Part shown: positions 19,630-29,232 of the stretch, in pieces
Numbering within the stretch: the first letter of the stretch is position 1
Layout of the letters: every line of letters starts with the position of its first letter
Assembly: GCF_000428945.1 (NCBI RefSeq)
Contig: NZ_AUAX01000034.1
Coordinates: 34,726 to 98,725 of the forward strand
Source of the DNA: Hamadaea tsunoensis DSM 44101
GTDB lineage: Bacteria > Actinomycetota > Actinomycetes > Mycobacteriales > Micromonosporaceae
DNA length: 64,000 nucleotides
Direction of reading: 5' to 3'
Position numbers and translations under genes: made by a program
Notes under the pieces: model-generated
The model's input: the letters and a program-made list of their open reading frames with translations, nothing else
Databases searched by the model: none
Told to the model about the DNA's origin: nothing

Positions 19630-21498
19630 TCAGCGGGCGATCTCGGTCGTCCGCGACTCGCGGACGACGGTGACGCGGATCTGACCGGGGTAGGTCAGCT
19701 CCTCCTCGATCTGCTTGGCCACGTCCCGGGCGAGGACCGCCGCGCCGATCTCGTCGACCTGCTCCGGCCGGACCATGACCCGGATCTCGCGGCCGGCCTG
19801 CATCGCGAAGACCTTCTCGACGCCGACCTTGCCGGAGGCGATCTCCTCGATCCGCTCCAGCCGCTTCACGTACGCTTCGAGGCTCTCCCGCCGGGCCCCC
19901 GGACGGCCGCCGGAGCAGGCGTCGGAGGCCTGGGTGAGGACCGCCTCGATGGTCTGGGGCGCGACCTCGTTGTGGTGCGCCTCGATGGCGTGCACGACCT
20001 CTTCCGACTCGCCGCAGCGGCGGGCCAGGTCGGCGCCGATGAGCGCGTGCGACCCCTCCACCTCGTGCGTGAGCGCCTTGCCGATGTCGTGCAGGAACGC
20101 CGCCCGCTTGATGATCGCCGGTTCGAGCCGGAGCTCGGCCGCCATGATCCCGGCGATGTGCGCGGTCTCGACGAGGTGCTTGAGCACGTTCTGCCCGTAC
20201 GAGGTCCGGTAGCGCAGCCGGCCGAGCATGGTCACCAGGTCCTCGTGGATCTCCGTGATGCCGACCTCGACCAGGGCGTCCTCGGCCGCCCGCAGGCAGA
20301 GCCGCTCGACCTCGTCGCGGGCGGTCTCGTAGACCTCCTCGATCCGGTGCGGGTGGATGCGGCCGTCGAGGACCAGCTTCTCCAGGGTGACCCGGCCGAT
20401 CTCCCGGCGTACGGGGTCGAAGCAGGAGAGCAGGACCGCCTCGGGAGTGTCGTCGATGATCAGGTTGACCCCGGTGACCTGCTCGAAGGCGCGGATGTTG
20501 CGGCCCTCGCGGCCGATGATCCGGCCCTTCATCTCGTCGGAGGGCAGGTGCAGGACGCTGACCACGCTCTCCGCGGTCTGCTCGCTCGCGACCCGCTGGA
20601 TGGCGTCGACGACGATGTGCCGGGCCCGCTGATCGGCGGTCGACCGGGCGTCGTTCTCGATGTCCCGGATGAGCAGGACCGCTTCGCGCTTCGCCTGCGC
20701 CTCGACGGCCTCGACGAGTTCGGCCTTGGCGGCGTCGGCGGTCAGCCCGGCGACACGCTCCAACTCCTTGCGACGCGCCTCCTCGCCCTTGTCCAGCTGG
20801 TCGGAGCGCTGGTTCAGCTCGGTCTCCCAGCGCACGAGGTCGAGTTCGGCGGCGGCGATCCGGCGGTCGCGCTCGGCGAGGCGTTCGGCCTCCTCGCCGT
20901 GCAGGCGCTCGCGCTCGGCCAGCCGGTCGGCCTCCTCGGCGTGGCGGCGCTCCCGTTCGTCGAGCCGCTGGGCCCGCCGCTCGGCGTCCTCCGACTGCTC
21001 CTTGGCGGTCGCGGTCAGCAGCGCGATCTCCCGCTCACCACTGCGGCGGGCAGCTTGGCGTACCTGTTCGGCGTCGAGCTCGGCTTGCTTCTGGGCACGT
21101 TCCAGGAGCCCCTCCGCCTCCGTGTGGGCGGAGTCGAGGATGCGCTGCGCCTCCGTACGCGCCGCGGACGCCTCGGCCTTCGCGGCGGCGGCGTCGGCCT
21201 TGGCGGCGGTCGCGTCGCCCCGGGCCGAGCTGGCTTCCCGCTGGGCGGTGGCGGCGAGCGCGCGGGCCTGTTCCAAAGTCGCGGCCGCCTCGATGGCGGC
21301 CGCGTGAAGTTCACGGGATTCGGCGCTGTCGGCGGCTGCGATCGGCCGCTGCCACAGCGAGTGGTCGTCCGCCGCGGCGGGCTGCCGCCCACCCCCGCCC
21401 ATCTGGCGCAGCACGCGTACGCCGACCACGAACAACGCGACGACACCGAGGGCGAGCAGGACGACCGCGCCCGCGAGCACTCCCTCGAGCCCGCTCAT
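19630..21498 (-). CDS. rny: Ribonuclease Y
   Basis: A membrane-anchored endoribonuclease that initiates mRNA decay. The 622-residue product has one N-terminal transmembrane helix (about 6-28), a long Ala/Glu/Arg-rich coiled coil (about 55-300), a KH domain with GRIIGREGRNIR (about 318-329) and an HD domain with the metal motif HDIGKA (about 455). ATG 21498 has GAAGGGAGTG upstream. RNase J (44278) and PNPase (56323) are encoded in the same window. The 277-bp leader region holds a small hairpin at 21632-21654. Confidence 0.95.
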   Translation of the reverse strand: MSGLEGVLAGAVVLLALGVVALFVVGVRVLRQMGGGGRQPAAADDHSLWQRPIAAADSAESRELHAAAIEAAATLEQARALAATAQREASSARGDATAAKADAAAAKAEASAARTEAQRILDSAHTEAEGLLERAQKQAELDAEQVRQAARRSGEREIALLTATAKEQSEDAERRAQRLDERERRHAEEADRLAERERLHGEEAERLAERDRRIAAAELDLVRWETELNQRSDQLDKGEEARRKELERVAGLTADAAKAELVEAVEAQAKREAVLLIRDIENDARSTADQRARHIVVDAIQRVASEQTAESVVSVLHLPSDEMKGRIIGREGRNIRAFEQVTGVNLIIDDTPEAVLLSCFDPVRREIGRVTLEKLVLDGRIHPHRIEEVYETARDEVERLCLRAAEDALVEVGITEIHEDLVTMLGRLRYRTSYGQNVLKHLVETAHIAGIMAAELRLEPAIIKRAAFLHDIGKALTHEVEGSHALIGADLARRCGESEEVVHAIEAHHNEVAPQTIEAVLTQASDACSGGRPGARRESLEAYVKRLERIEEIASGKVGVEKVFAMQAGREIRVMVRPEQVDEIGAAVLARDVAKQIEEELTYPGQIRVTVVRESRTTEIAR

Positions 21499-21631
21499 GG
21501 TCACTCCCTTCGCCGTCATCAGCGTGGGTCGCCCGACCATGGCGAGGGTGCACGACATCGACCCGCACAGCGGCCCGGAAAGTCCACACCGGACACCCGA
21601 CGCGTGCCGGCTGTCCGAACGGTTATCCCGG

Positions 21632-21654
21632 ACCGATGTCGAGAGAACATCGGT
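21632..21654. other. Small hairpin upstream of rny
   Basis: ACCGATGT (21632-21639) and ACATCGGT (21647-21654) form an 8-bp stem around CGAGAGA, 134 bp before the rny start. It could be a leader structure or operator; nothing more can be said. Confidence 0.4.
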
Positions 21655-21775
21655 CACTCAAACTGTTGCTCTACTGTTACGCGATCTATGTTGTGCGCTT
21701 TAACCCAAGGTGGTCGGAGGAAACCCTCGTACCACGAGGCTAGGTTGTGAGGGACGCTCGGTCAAGAACTCATGA

Positions 21776-22573
21776 TCAGACACGATCCGGGCGTTCCCAC
21801 TCAGCCTCGGCGGCTTCCGCCTCGAGCGCGTCGGCCCACGCTTCGCCGTCGGCGCCGAGTTCCCGCTGGTCAAGCACGTCCTTGACGATCCGGTACGCGA
21901 CGCCCGGCCCGTAGCCCTTGCGCGCGAGCATGCCGACCAGGCGACGGAAGACGGCGTCCGGTTCGCCCCGTATCGTCCGGACTTTGCGCTCGACCAGCTC
22001 GCGGGCGGTCCGCTCCTCGGCATCCGGGGCCAGCTCGTCCAGCGCCTCGGCGACCGTGTCCGAGTCGACGCCCTTGCGCCGCAGCTCCTGGCTGAGCGCT
22101 CGGCGGGCGAGGCCCTTGCCGTGGTGGCGTGATTCGACCCACGCGCGCGCGAAGGCCGCGTCGTCGATGAGGCCGACCTCGTCGTAGCGGTCCAGCACCT
22201 CGGCCGTGACTTCGTCCGGAATGTCCTTCTTCAACAGGGCGTCGGCGAGTTCCTTGCGCGTACGCGGCCGGACGGCGAGCAGCCGGAGGCAGATGTCCCG
22301 GGCGACTTCGCTCTGGTCACGAGGCTTCGGCGGAGCCGCCGACACACCGGTACGCGTGTCGTCCCCCTCGGCGCGTCGAGCGTGTCGCCGACTTTCCCGG
22401 GTTGTGCGAAATGTCTCATCACTGTCAGGCCCCGCCGACCGACCAGCGGCCTGCTCGGCTTCGTCGGGGAACCACGTCACCTCGCCGCCCTCCGCGGTGG
22501 CGCGGGGCCGGGTACGAGGCGGCCGGGGCGGGGCGGCATCCCAACCCCGGCCCGTACGCGCTCGTCTTGTCAC
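21776..22573 (-). CDS. recX: Regulatory protein RecX
   Basis: Modulates RecA filament growth. The 265-residue protein has a poorly conserved charged N-terminal extension (about 1-85) followed by three RecX three-helix repeats, seen as ICLRLLAVRPRTRKELADAL, GLIDDAAFARAWVESR and RRLVGMLARKGYG. The GTG at 22573 is the first available; a shorter start is possible because the extension is low in conservation. It lies 44 bp downstream of recA on the same strand, the usual recA-recX arrangement. Confidence 0.92.
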   Translation of the reverse strand: MTRRARTGRGWDAAPPRPPRTRPRATAEGGEVTWFPDEAEQAAGRSAGPDSDETFRTTRESRRHARRAEGDDTRTGVSAAPPKPRDQSEVARDICLRLLAVRPRTRKELADALLKKDIPDEVTAEVLDRYDEVGLIDDAAFARAWVESRHHGKGLARRALSQELRRKGVDSDTVAEALDELAPDAEERTARELVERKVRTIRGEPDAVFRRLVGMLARKGYGPGVAYRIVKDVLDQRELGADGEAWADALEAEAAEAEWERPDRV

Positions 22574-22617
22574 GATGTGCTCGTCCCCCGCTCAGTGCCC
22601 GTGGACGTGACCGTCGA

Positions 22618-23682
<1,065 letters not shown>

Positions 23683-23749
23683 GTTTGCCACCCCTTGCTG
23701 GGCCGCCTTCGCGGGCGCCTTCGCCGTCGAGCTCTTCGTCACGTCCGAC

Positions 23750-23772
23750 ACCGTATGCGGCGGGTACGACAA
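23750..23772 (-). promoter_or_regulatory. RecA-NDp-type (LexA-independent damage) promoter candidate
   Basis: On the minus strand TTGTC, exactly 12 nt, then TACGGT. The mycobacterial recA P1 promoter has TTGTC-N12-TAGTGT, the class activated by PafBC after DNA damage. Predicted leader about 60 nt. Confidence 0.5.
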
Positions 23773-23873
23773 AACCGCCGATGATCACGTGCGCGGGCCG
23801 ACGGAGGAGTTCCATTCCGTAGTGAACGAGCCGCACGATACCCGTACAGGCGTACTAAGTGCTACCCGACACG

Positions 23874-24071
23874 CTATCGGAGCCGGGACGGCACACGGTC
23901 GGGGTAAGTCGCCACGACAGCCCGCCAGACGGTCACCGTCTCGACGCCGGACCGCAGCGCGTCGTCGACGGTCAGGCCGAGCTGCGGCAGCACCTGGTCG
24001 GCCGCGACCGACCGGGCGTACGTCGTGCCGAACGCCTCGCCCATCCGCCGCCAGAAGTCACTCAGCTTCAT
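23874..24071 (-). CDS. DUF3046 protein
   Basis: A 65-residue protein beginning MKLSDFWRRMGEAFG, the hallmark of DUF3046, a small actinobacterial family almost always encoded next to recA. Function unknown. ATG 24071 is chosen to match the family N-terminus (an ATG at 24086 is possible). Its start overlaps the end of the MFS gene by 14 bp, so the two may be co-translated. Confidence 0.85.
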   Translation of the reverse strand: MKLSDFWRRMGEAFGTTYARSVAADQVLPQLGLTVDDALRSGVETVTVWRAVVATYPDRVPSRLR

Positions 24072-25332
24072 CGGCAACCCTTCCACTCATCCGACCAGGG
24101 TGCCCCGTCCGGAGCGCCAGCGCCAGCAGCGGCACGATCGCCACGGCGGCCAGACCGGCCAGCGCCGCGTACGACAGTTCCTGGACGATGATTCCCGACA
24201 GCAGTCCGGCGCCGGCCCCGGCGATCCCCGTGGCCAGATCGGACAGGCCCTGCGCGGACGCCTTCACCGGCAGCGGGACGCTCTCGGCGAACATCGTCGA
24301 GCCGGCCACCATCGTGCACGACCAGCCCTGGCCGAGCAGGACCAGGCCGATCGTCAGGCGTACGACGTCGTCGCCGGCGGTGCCCGCGACCGCGCACGCC
24401 GCCGCCAGCAGCGCCACGCCGGCCAGCACGACCTGGCGCCGCCCGACCCGGTCGGTCAGCCAGCCGACCAGCGGCGACAGCGCGTACATGCCGGCGATGT
24501 GCAGGCCGATCACGAAGCCGACGACGGTCAGCGTCCCCGGACCGTGGTGGGTGGCGCCGATGTGGATCGGCGTCATCGACATCACACCGACCATGACCGT
24601 GTGCCCGAGCGCCATCGCGGACAGGCCCAGCCGGGCGGCCGGCACCGCCCACACCGCGCGGGCCGCCTCGGCCAGCCCCACCTTGCGGCCCGCCGGCCGG
24701 TCCGGCTCCGCCGGCGCGAGCTTCTTGGCCAGCCGCAGGGGATCCGGCCGCAGCATGACCAGCAGCCAGATCGCGCAGACGCCGAACGTCACCGCCGAGG
24801 CCAGGTAGGGCGCGGCCAGCTCGGGCACGCCGCGGCCGCGTACCAGGTAGCCCACCGGCGCGGCCAGGTTCGGCCCGGCCACCGCGCCGATCGTCGAGGC
24901 CCACACCACCCAGGACAGCTGGCGGCCCCGGTGGGCGGGATCGGCCAGGTCCGCCGCCGCGTACCGGGACTGGTATTTGCCGGTGGTGCCGGCCCCGAAC
25001 AGGAACATGCCCGCGAGCAGCCAGGCGACGTCCCGCCGGGCGGCCGCGACGACCACCAGCAGCGCGCCCAGCGCGCCCGCCAGGTAGCAGAGCGCGAGAC
25101 CGGGACGGCGGCCGCGGCGGTTCATGAGCCGGCTCGCCGGCACCGCGAACACCGCGCCGCCCACGACCGCGACGCTCTGCGCGACGCCGGACAGCGCGGT
25201 GCCCACCATGTCGCGGGTCAGCAACGCCCCCACCGAGATGCCGATCGCGCTGCCCAAGCCGCTCACGATCTCGTTGGCGACGAGCACACGCACCGTGCGC
25301 CGCTGCACGCGCGCGACGTCGGGGAGGGACAC
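24058..25332 (-). CDS. Major facilitator superfamily exporter
   Basis: A 424-residue polytopic membrane protein with about 12 hydrophobic segments. MFS loop motifs appear after helix 2 (ASRLMNRRGRRPGL) and after helix 8 (VGWLTDRVGRRQVV). Substrate cannot be read from sequence; drug or metabolite efflux is the usual role. GTG start with GGAG about 10 nt upstream. It lies between DUF3046 and a MocR regulator gene on the same strand (63 bp apart), so it may share transcription with the regulator. Confidence 0.85.
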   Translation of the reverse strand: MSLPDVARVQRRTVRVLVANEIVSGLGSAIGISVGALLTRDMVGTALSGVAQSVAVVGGAVFAVPASRLMNRRGRRPGLALCYLAGALGALLVVVAAARRDVAWLLAGMFLFGAGTTGKYQSRYAAADLADPAHRGRQLSWVVWASTIGAVAGPNLAAPVGYLVRGRGVPELAAPYLASAVTFGVCAIWLLVMLRPDPLRLAKKLAPAEPDRPAGRKVGLAEAARAVWAVPAARLGLSAMALGHTVMVGVMSMTPIHIGATHHGPGTLTVVGFVIGLHIAGMYALSPLVGWLTDRVGRRQVVLAGVALLAAACAVAGTAGDDVVRLTIGLVLLGQGWSCTMVAGSTMFAESVPLPVKASAQGLSDLATGIAGAGAGLLSGIIVQELSYAALAGLAAVAIVPLLALALRTGHPGRMSGRVADEAE

Positions 25333-25395
25333 GACGACTCCGAGGGGTAAGGAGTGACAGGGAGGTACGACCCTACAGGCGCCCCCTCGGCACCG

Positions 25396-26706
25396 TCACA
25401 CCGTCCAGCGCCCGCCCGCTCCCCCGGCCGCCGCGGCGAAGGCGTCCGCGAACCGCTCCACCTCCGCGGTCTCCAGATTCGCGATCGTCACGCGTACGCC
25501 GGGCGGCGCGGCCAGCCGGTAGACGCTGCCCGGCGCGACGGCGTACCCGGCGTCCCGCAGGGCGGTGAGCGTACGCGTCTCGTCGGCCACGGGTACCCAG
25601 ATGTTGATCCCCGTCCGGCCCATCGCGGGCAGTCCGCGGTCCCGCAGAGCAGTCACGAGCGCGTCGCGCCGCCGGTCGTACTCGCGGCCGGCCTCGCTGA
25701 CGTCGACGGTCGCCCAGAGCCGCAGCAAGGTGTGCTGCAGGACGGTGGAGACCCAGCCGGAGCCGAGCCGCATGCGACCCTCCACACGGGACACCGTCGT
25801 CGCGTCACCGGCCAGTACGGCGATCCGCAGGTCGGGCCCGTAGGGCTTGGACGCGCTGCGCAGGAACGCCCACCGGTCGGTGGTCCCGGCCAGCGTGGCC
25901 AGCGGCACGGCGGCCAGCTCGGCGGCGTGGTCGTCCTCGATCACGAGCACGTCCTGGTGGCGGAGCAGCCGCCGCAGGTCGGCCGCGCGCGCGGCGCTCA
26001 CGGCGGCTCCGGTCGGGCTCTGCGCCCGCGTCGTCACCACGATCGCCTTGACCCCTTTGACCAGCGCGGCGCGCACGCCCTCGACGGTCGGGCCCTCGTC
26101 GTCGACCGGCATCGGCACCGGCGTGAGCCCCCGCGCGGCCATCAGGTCCAGCGAGGCCGCCCAGCCCGGGTCCTCGACGCCGACCGGATCGCCGGGTCGC
26201 ACCGCAGCGTCGAGCAGGCGGTCGAGGCCGTCGAGCGCACCGCCGACGACCGTGACCGCCGCGTCCGCCGGCAGCTCGGACAGCCGCGTCCGGGCCGCCT
26301 CCAGCAGCGCGGGCAGCGGTCCGCCGTTGCGGTAGTTGGCCGGCGTCCGGTGGGCGGCCGCGTACGTGAGTGCCTCGGTCAGGTCGGGCAGCAGCGTCGG
26401 CTCGCCCCGCGCCAGATCCAGTACGCCGGGCGGCAGGCTCAATCCGCGCTGCGACCGGAACGTCGAGATCGGCGGCTCGCGGCGGACACGCGTACCGTGC
26501 CGGCCCTGGGTCTCGATGACGCCCCGCTGGCGCAGCTGCTGGTACGCGGCCGCGGCGGTGTTCGCGGCCACGCCCAGCTCCTCGGCGAGCGCCCGGACGG
26601 TGGGCAGCGCGTCGCCTTCGCGCAGCGCGCCCGTCCGCACGCCCTCCTCGACGCTGCCGACGATGGCGGCTGCGGACTTCCCGGTGATCTGATACTGTAC
26701 TGCCAC
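25396..26706 (-). CDS. MocR-type GntR/aminotransferase transcription factor
   Basis: MocR proteins join a GntR winged helix to a fold-type I aminotransferase domain that binds PLP. Here (436 residues) the winged helix spans about 8-75 (LPTVRALAEELGVAANTAAAAYQQL) and the aminotransferase-like domain about 95-430. The PLP-lysine is in SASKPYGPDLRIAV and the cofactor Asp/Tyr region in VGVEDPGWAASLD. GTG 26706 is preferred. The gene is divergent from a gene for a PNPOx-like/GNAT fusion; two ACTGTAC repeats 22 bp apart lie between them and within its first codons. Family knowledge suggests it regulates that neighbour. Confidence 0.9.
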   Translation of the reverse strand: MAVQYQITGKSAAAIVGSVEEGVRTGALREGDALPTVRALAEELGVAANTAAAAYQQLRQRGVIETQGRHGTRVRREPPISTFRSQRGLSLPPGVLDLARGEPTLLPDLTEALTYAAAHRTPANYRNGGPLPALLEAARTRLSELPADAAVTVVGGALDGLDRLLDAAVRPGDPVGVEDPGWAASLDLMAARGLTPVPMPVDDEGPTVEGVRAALVKGVKAIVVTTRAQSPTGAAVSAARAADLRRLLRHQDVLVIEDDHAAELAAVPLATLAGTTDRWAFLRSASKPYGPDLRIAVLAGDATTVSRVEGRMRLGSGWVSTVLQHTLLRLWATVDVSEAGREYDRRRDALVTALRDRGLPAMGRTGINIWVPVADETRTLTALRDAGYAVAPGSVYRLAAPPGVRVTIANLETAEVERFADAFAAAAGGAGGRWTV

Positions 26707-26722
26707 AGTTTCAAGACTGTAC
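26694..26722. promoter_or_regulatory. Paired ACTGTAC direct repeats, candidate MocR operator
   Basis: ACTGTAC at 26694-26700 and 26716-26722, start-to-start 22 bp (two helical turns), in the divergent MocR/fusion-gene spacer. Direct repeats at helical spacing are the known binding mode of MocR regulators. Confidence 0.55.
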
Positions 26723-26751
26723 CAGAACAATCATCTTTCGCGGAGCCCGCC

Positions 26752-28017
26752 ATGCCCACTGCCCCGGAAACTGCCCCGGCCCATTTCCCTCAGACCGACC
26801 GGACCACCAGCCTCCGCGAGAAGGATCGCATGCGCTACAACCGCGAGGAGGCGTACGCGCTGCTCGACGAGGCGTGGACCTGCACGGTCAGCTTCGTGCT
26901 CGACGGACAGCCCCGGGCGCTGCCCACGCTCTACGTCCGCATCGGCGACCACGTCTACATCCACTTCTCGACCGGCTCCCGGATCGGCCTCGGCGGGCGG
27001 GACGGCCTGCCCGTCTGCCTGTCGGTGACGCAGCTCGACGCGCTGATCCTGGCCCGGTCGCAGTTCCACCACAGCGCGAACTACCGGTCGCTGGTCGCCC
27101 ACGGCGTCGCCGAACTGGTGGCCGACCCGGACGAGCGGTCCGCCGCGTTCACCGCCCTGACGGAGAAGGTCGGTCCGGGACGCTCGGCGCACACCCGGCC
27201 GCCGTCGGCCAAGGAAGCCGCCCAGACCGCCGTCCTGCGGCTGCCCCTCGACGAGGTCAGCGTGCGTACGCGTACCGGCGGGGTGAACGAGGAGCCCGAG
27301 GATCTCGCACTGCCCTACTGGGCCGGGGTCGTGCCGATGCGCTCGGGCTACGGCCGGCCCGAACCGGACAAGGGCGTCACCGCCCCCCTGCCGGACTACC
27401 TGCGCCGGCCGCCCAGCCCCTGGCATGAGGCCCCGACGCTGACCGGCGAGCACGTGATCCTGGAACGCCTCACCATGGACCACGTCGAAGGCCTGTACGC
27501 GGCGGTCGGCCAGGACGACGACGTCTGGCGTTACCTGCTCAACGACACGCCCCGTTCTCTTGAGGAGATGGGCCGGCTGGTCGGCGACGCCGAGATCGCC
27601 CAGGCCCAGGGTGCCCGGGTGCCCTGGGTCCAACGCGACGCGGAGACCGGCGAGATCGTCGGCACGACCTCCTTCTACGGAGTCGACCCGCACAACCGGT
27701 CGGTGATCATCGGCATCACGACGCTGGGTCGCAAGTGGTGGCGTACCGGGATCAACACGGAGTCGAAGCTGCTCCTGCTCCGGCACGCCTTCGACACCCT
27801 GGGCTGCGTACGCGTCCAGTGGGAGGCCCACGCCGGCAACGTACGCTCCCACACGGCCATCGAGCGGCTCGGCGCGACCCGGGAAGGACTGCTGCGCAAC
27901 CACAAGAAGCTGTCCGACGGGACCTGGCGCGACACGGTGGTCTTCGGCATGACCGCCGAGGAGTGGCCCAAGGCGGAGGCGGCCCTGGTCGCCCGGCTCC
28001 GGCCGCGCGCCTCATAA
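26752..28017 (+). CDS. Fusion of a flavin-reductase-like (PNPOx-like) domain with a GNAT acetyltransferase
   Basis: The 421-residue product joins two families. Residues about 20-150 resemble the FMN-binding split-barrel pyridoxamine-phosphate-oxidase-like group (NimA-type), with EEAYALLDEAWTCTVSFVLDGQ and IYVHFSTGSR-like strands. Residues about 225-421 are a GNAT of the RimJ/RimL type, with LTGEHVILERL and VRVQWEAHAGNVRSHTAIER (the last conserved acetyl-CoA and helix region). A Pro-rich linker (about 195-225) joins them. ATG 26752 has a weak GGAG upstream. It is divergent from a MocR regulator, suggesting PLP- or vitamin B6-linked, or drug-detoxifying, control. The substrate is unknown. Repeat B follows the stop. 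Confidence 0.85.
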   Translation: MPTAPETAPAHFPQTDRTTSLREKDRMRYNREEAYALLDEAWTCTVSFVLDGQPRALPTLYVRIGDHVYIHFSTGSRIGLGGRDGLPVCLSVTQLDALILARSQFHHSANYRSLVAHGVAELVADPDERSAAFTALTEKVGPGRSAHTRPPSAKEAAQTAVLRLPLDEVSVRTRTGGVNEEPEDLALPYWAGVVPMRSGYGRPEPDKGVTAPLPDYLRRPPSPWHEAPTLTGEHVILERLTMDHVEGLYAAVGQDDDVWRYLLNDTPRSLEEMGRLVGDAEIAQAQGARVPWVQRDAETGEIVGTTSFYGVDPHNRSVIIGITTLGRKWWRTGINTESKLLLLRHAFDTLGCVRVQWEAHAGNVRSHTAIERLGATREGLLRNHKKLSDGTWRDTVVFGMTAEEWPKAEAALVARLRPRAS

Positions 28018-28041
28018 CGCTCACGATCTTCAGCAGCACGC

Positions 28042-28709
28042 TGCCCCGGGACTTTGTCGCGACTGTCCGATATGGCGGCCGGGTGGATCGGCTGGGCGGG
28101 GATCGTTCGCGGCTGGGATGTAGTTTCCGACCCATCCCCTCGATCCATTGCGGCTGGGATGTAGGTAGAGGCCGTTTCCTACATCCCGACCGCTGTGGAT
28201 CTTGGGCGAGAGGTGGGTTTTACATCTCAGCCGCTATGGATCACGCTCAGGCCGTCCCGCGGTCGGCCGTGACCCATGATGCGGGAACGATCTTCCGTTA
28301 TGCGAACACGGGACACTGTTTTCTTGATCATTTACGGCTGAGGTGTAAATCCGGTCCGATCTGCATGATCAATTACGCGTCAGGTGCAGCCGGACCCGGT
28401 CAACGTGCTCCAGAACCGTAAACGATCATGCATTGGGTAGCCGTTTTCGCACCTCAGCCGTAAAGGATCAAGAAAACGAGGCCCTGTTGGTCGCCGCCGG
28501 GGCGCACAAGTCGGACAGTCGCGACAAAAGCCGGGGCGAAGGGTGAAACGGTGGCTGGGCGACGGTGGATGATGCGTCGCCCCACTCAGCTGGCAGTGGA
28601 GGCCCCGTCACGAAGTGGCGGGGCCGGAGCGGTCTCCCGCGCGAGGAGCGGAGGTGAGATCGACGAACCCGGGACAAAAGCCCTTGAAAGATCTTGAACT
28701 TGATCTTGA
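28042..28709 (-). repeat. Intergenic modular repeat, copy B (M1-M2, inverted relative to A)
   Basis: Fills most of the 706-bp gap between two convergent genes. M2 spans 28052-28529 with perfect 18-19-bp inverted ends (CTTTGTCGCGACTGTCCGA at 28052-28070). M1 spans 28530-28679 and ends in GATCTTGA at 28690-28697 (repeated at 28702-28709). Inside M2, 28-nt arms at 28318-28345 and 28450-28477 match in 27 of 28 positions. The 23-bp GATC/CGGCTG unit occurs about six times: 28101-28123, 28142-28164, 28179-28201, 28221-28242, 28326-28348 and near 28448-28469. This is the most complete M2. Confidence 0.92.
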
Positions 28710-28723
28710 GAGAAGGCGGCGGA

Positions 28724-29092
28724 TCAGGCGAACGAGAGGGCCAGATCCTGGCGGCCGAGCGCCGTGACGATCTCGTTGAAGACCGGGACGTCCGCGCTCA
28801 CCGGCCGCTGCGGGAGACGCGCGTGGTGGTAGTGGTGACGCTCACGGCGTACGACGACGAAGTGGACCGCCGCACGGACCATGGCCCGGTCGGCCGCGCT
28901 GGCGCGGGCGGTCTCGGCGACGAGGCGGCGGAGGTTGACCGCGATCCGCTCGGCGAGCGCGAAGTCGTGCGGCGAACGGGCCTGTACCCACGCCAGGTGG
29001 GCGTCGAGCTGACGGAGCAGAACGTCGGATTCGTGGGAGGCGGCGCGGGGCACGGTTCGGGTCAGGATCGGGGCGGAACGACGGTCGTCCAT
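28724..29092 (-). CDS. Small conserved-looking helical protein of unknown function
   Basis: A 122-residue product I do not recognise. It is mostly alpha-helical by composition: a first helix near SHESDVLLRQLDAHLAWVQA, then FALAERIAVNLRRLVAET, then a basic His-rich stretch RRERHHYHHARLPQRP and a C-terminal VFNEIVTALGRQDLALS. No signal peptide or membrane segment. ATG 29092 has GGAGGG 8 nt upstream, which supports translation and excludes the longer frame to 29215. It is divergent from lhr (140-bp gap) and convergent with the PNPOx/GNAT fusion gene across repeat B. Confidence 0.7.
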   Translation of the reverse strand: MDDRRSAPILTRTVPRAASHESDVLLRQLDAHLAWVQARSPHDFALAERIAVNLRRLVAETARASAADRAMVRAAVHFVVVRRERHHYHHARLPQRPVSADVPVFNEIVTALGRQDLALSFA

Positions 29093-29232
29093 GGCACTAG
29101 CCCTCCAGCCGGTCGTGGACTCACGGAACGTTCCCCAGACCTTACCCAACGTAATCGCAAGGTGACAACCCAGAAGTAGCGCAGATTTCCCCCAAACCAG
29201 CGATTCAGCGCACACCTGCGAGGTACGCCGGA

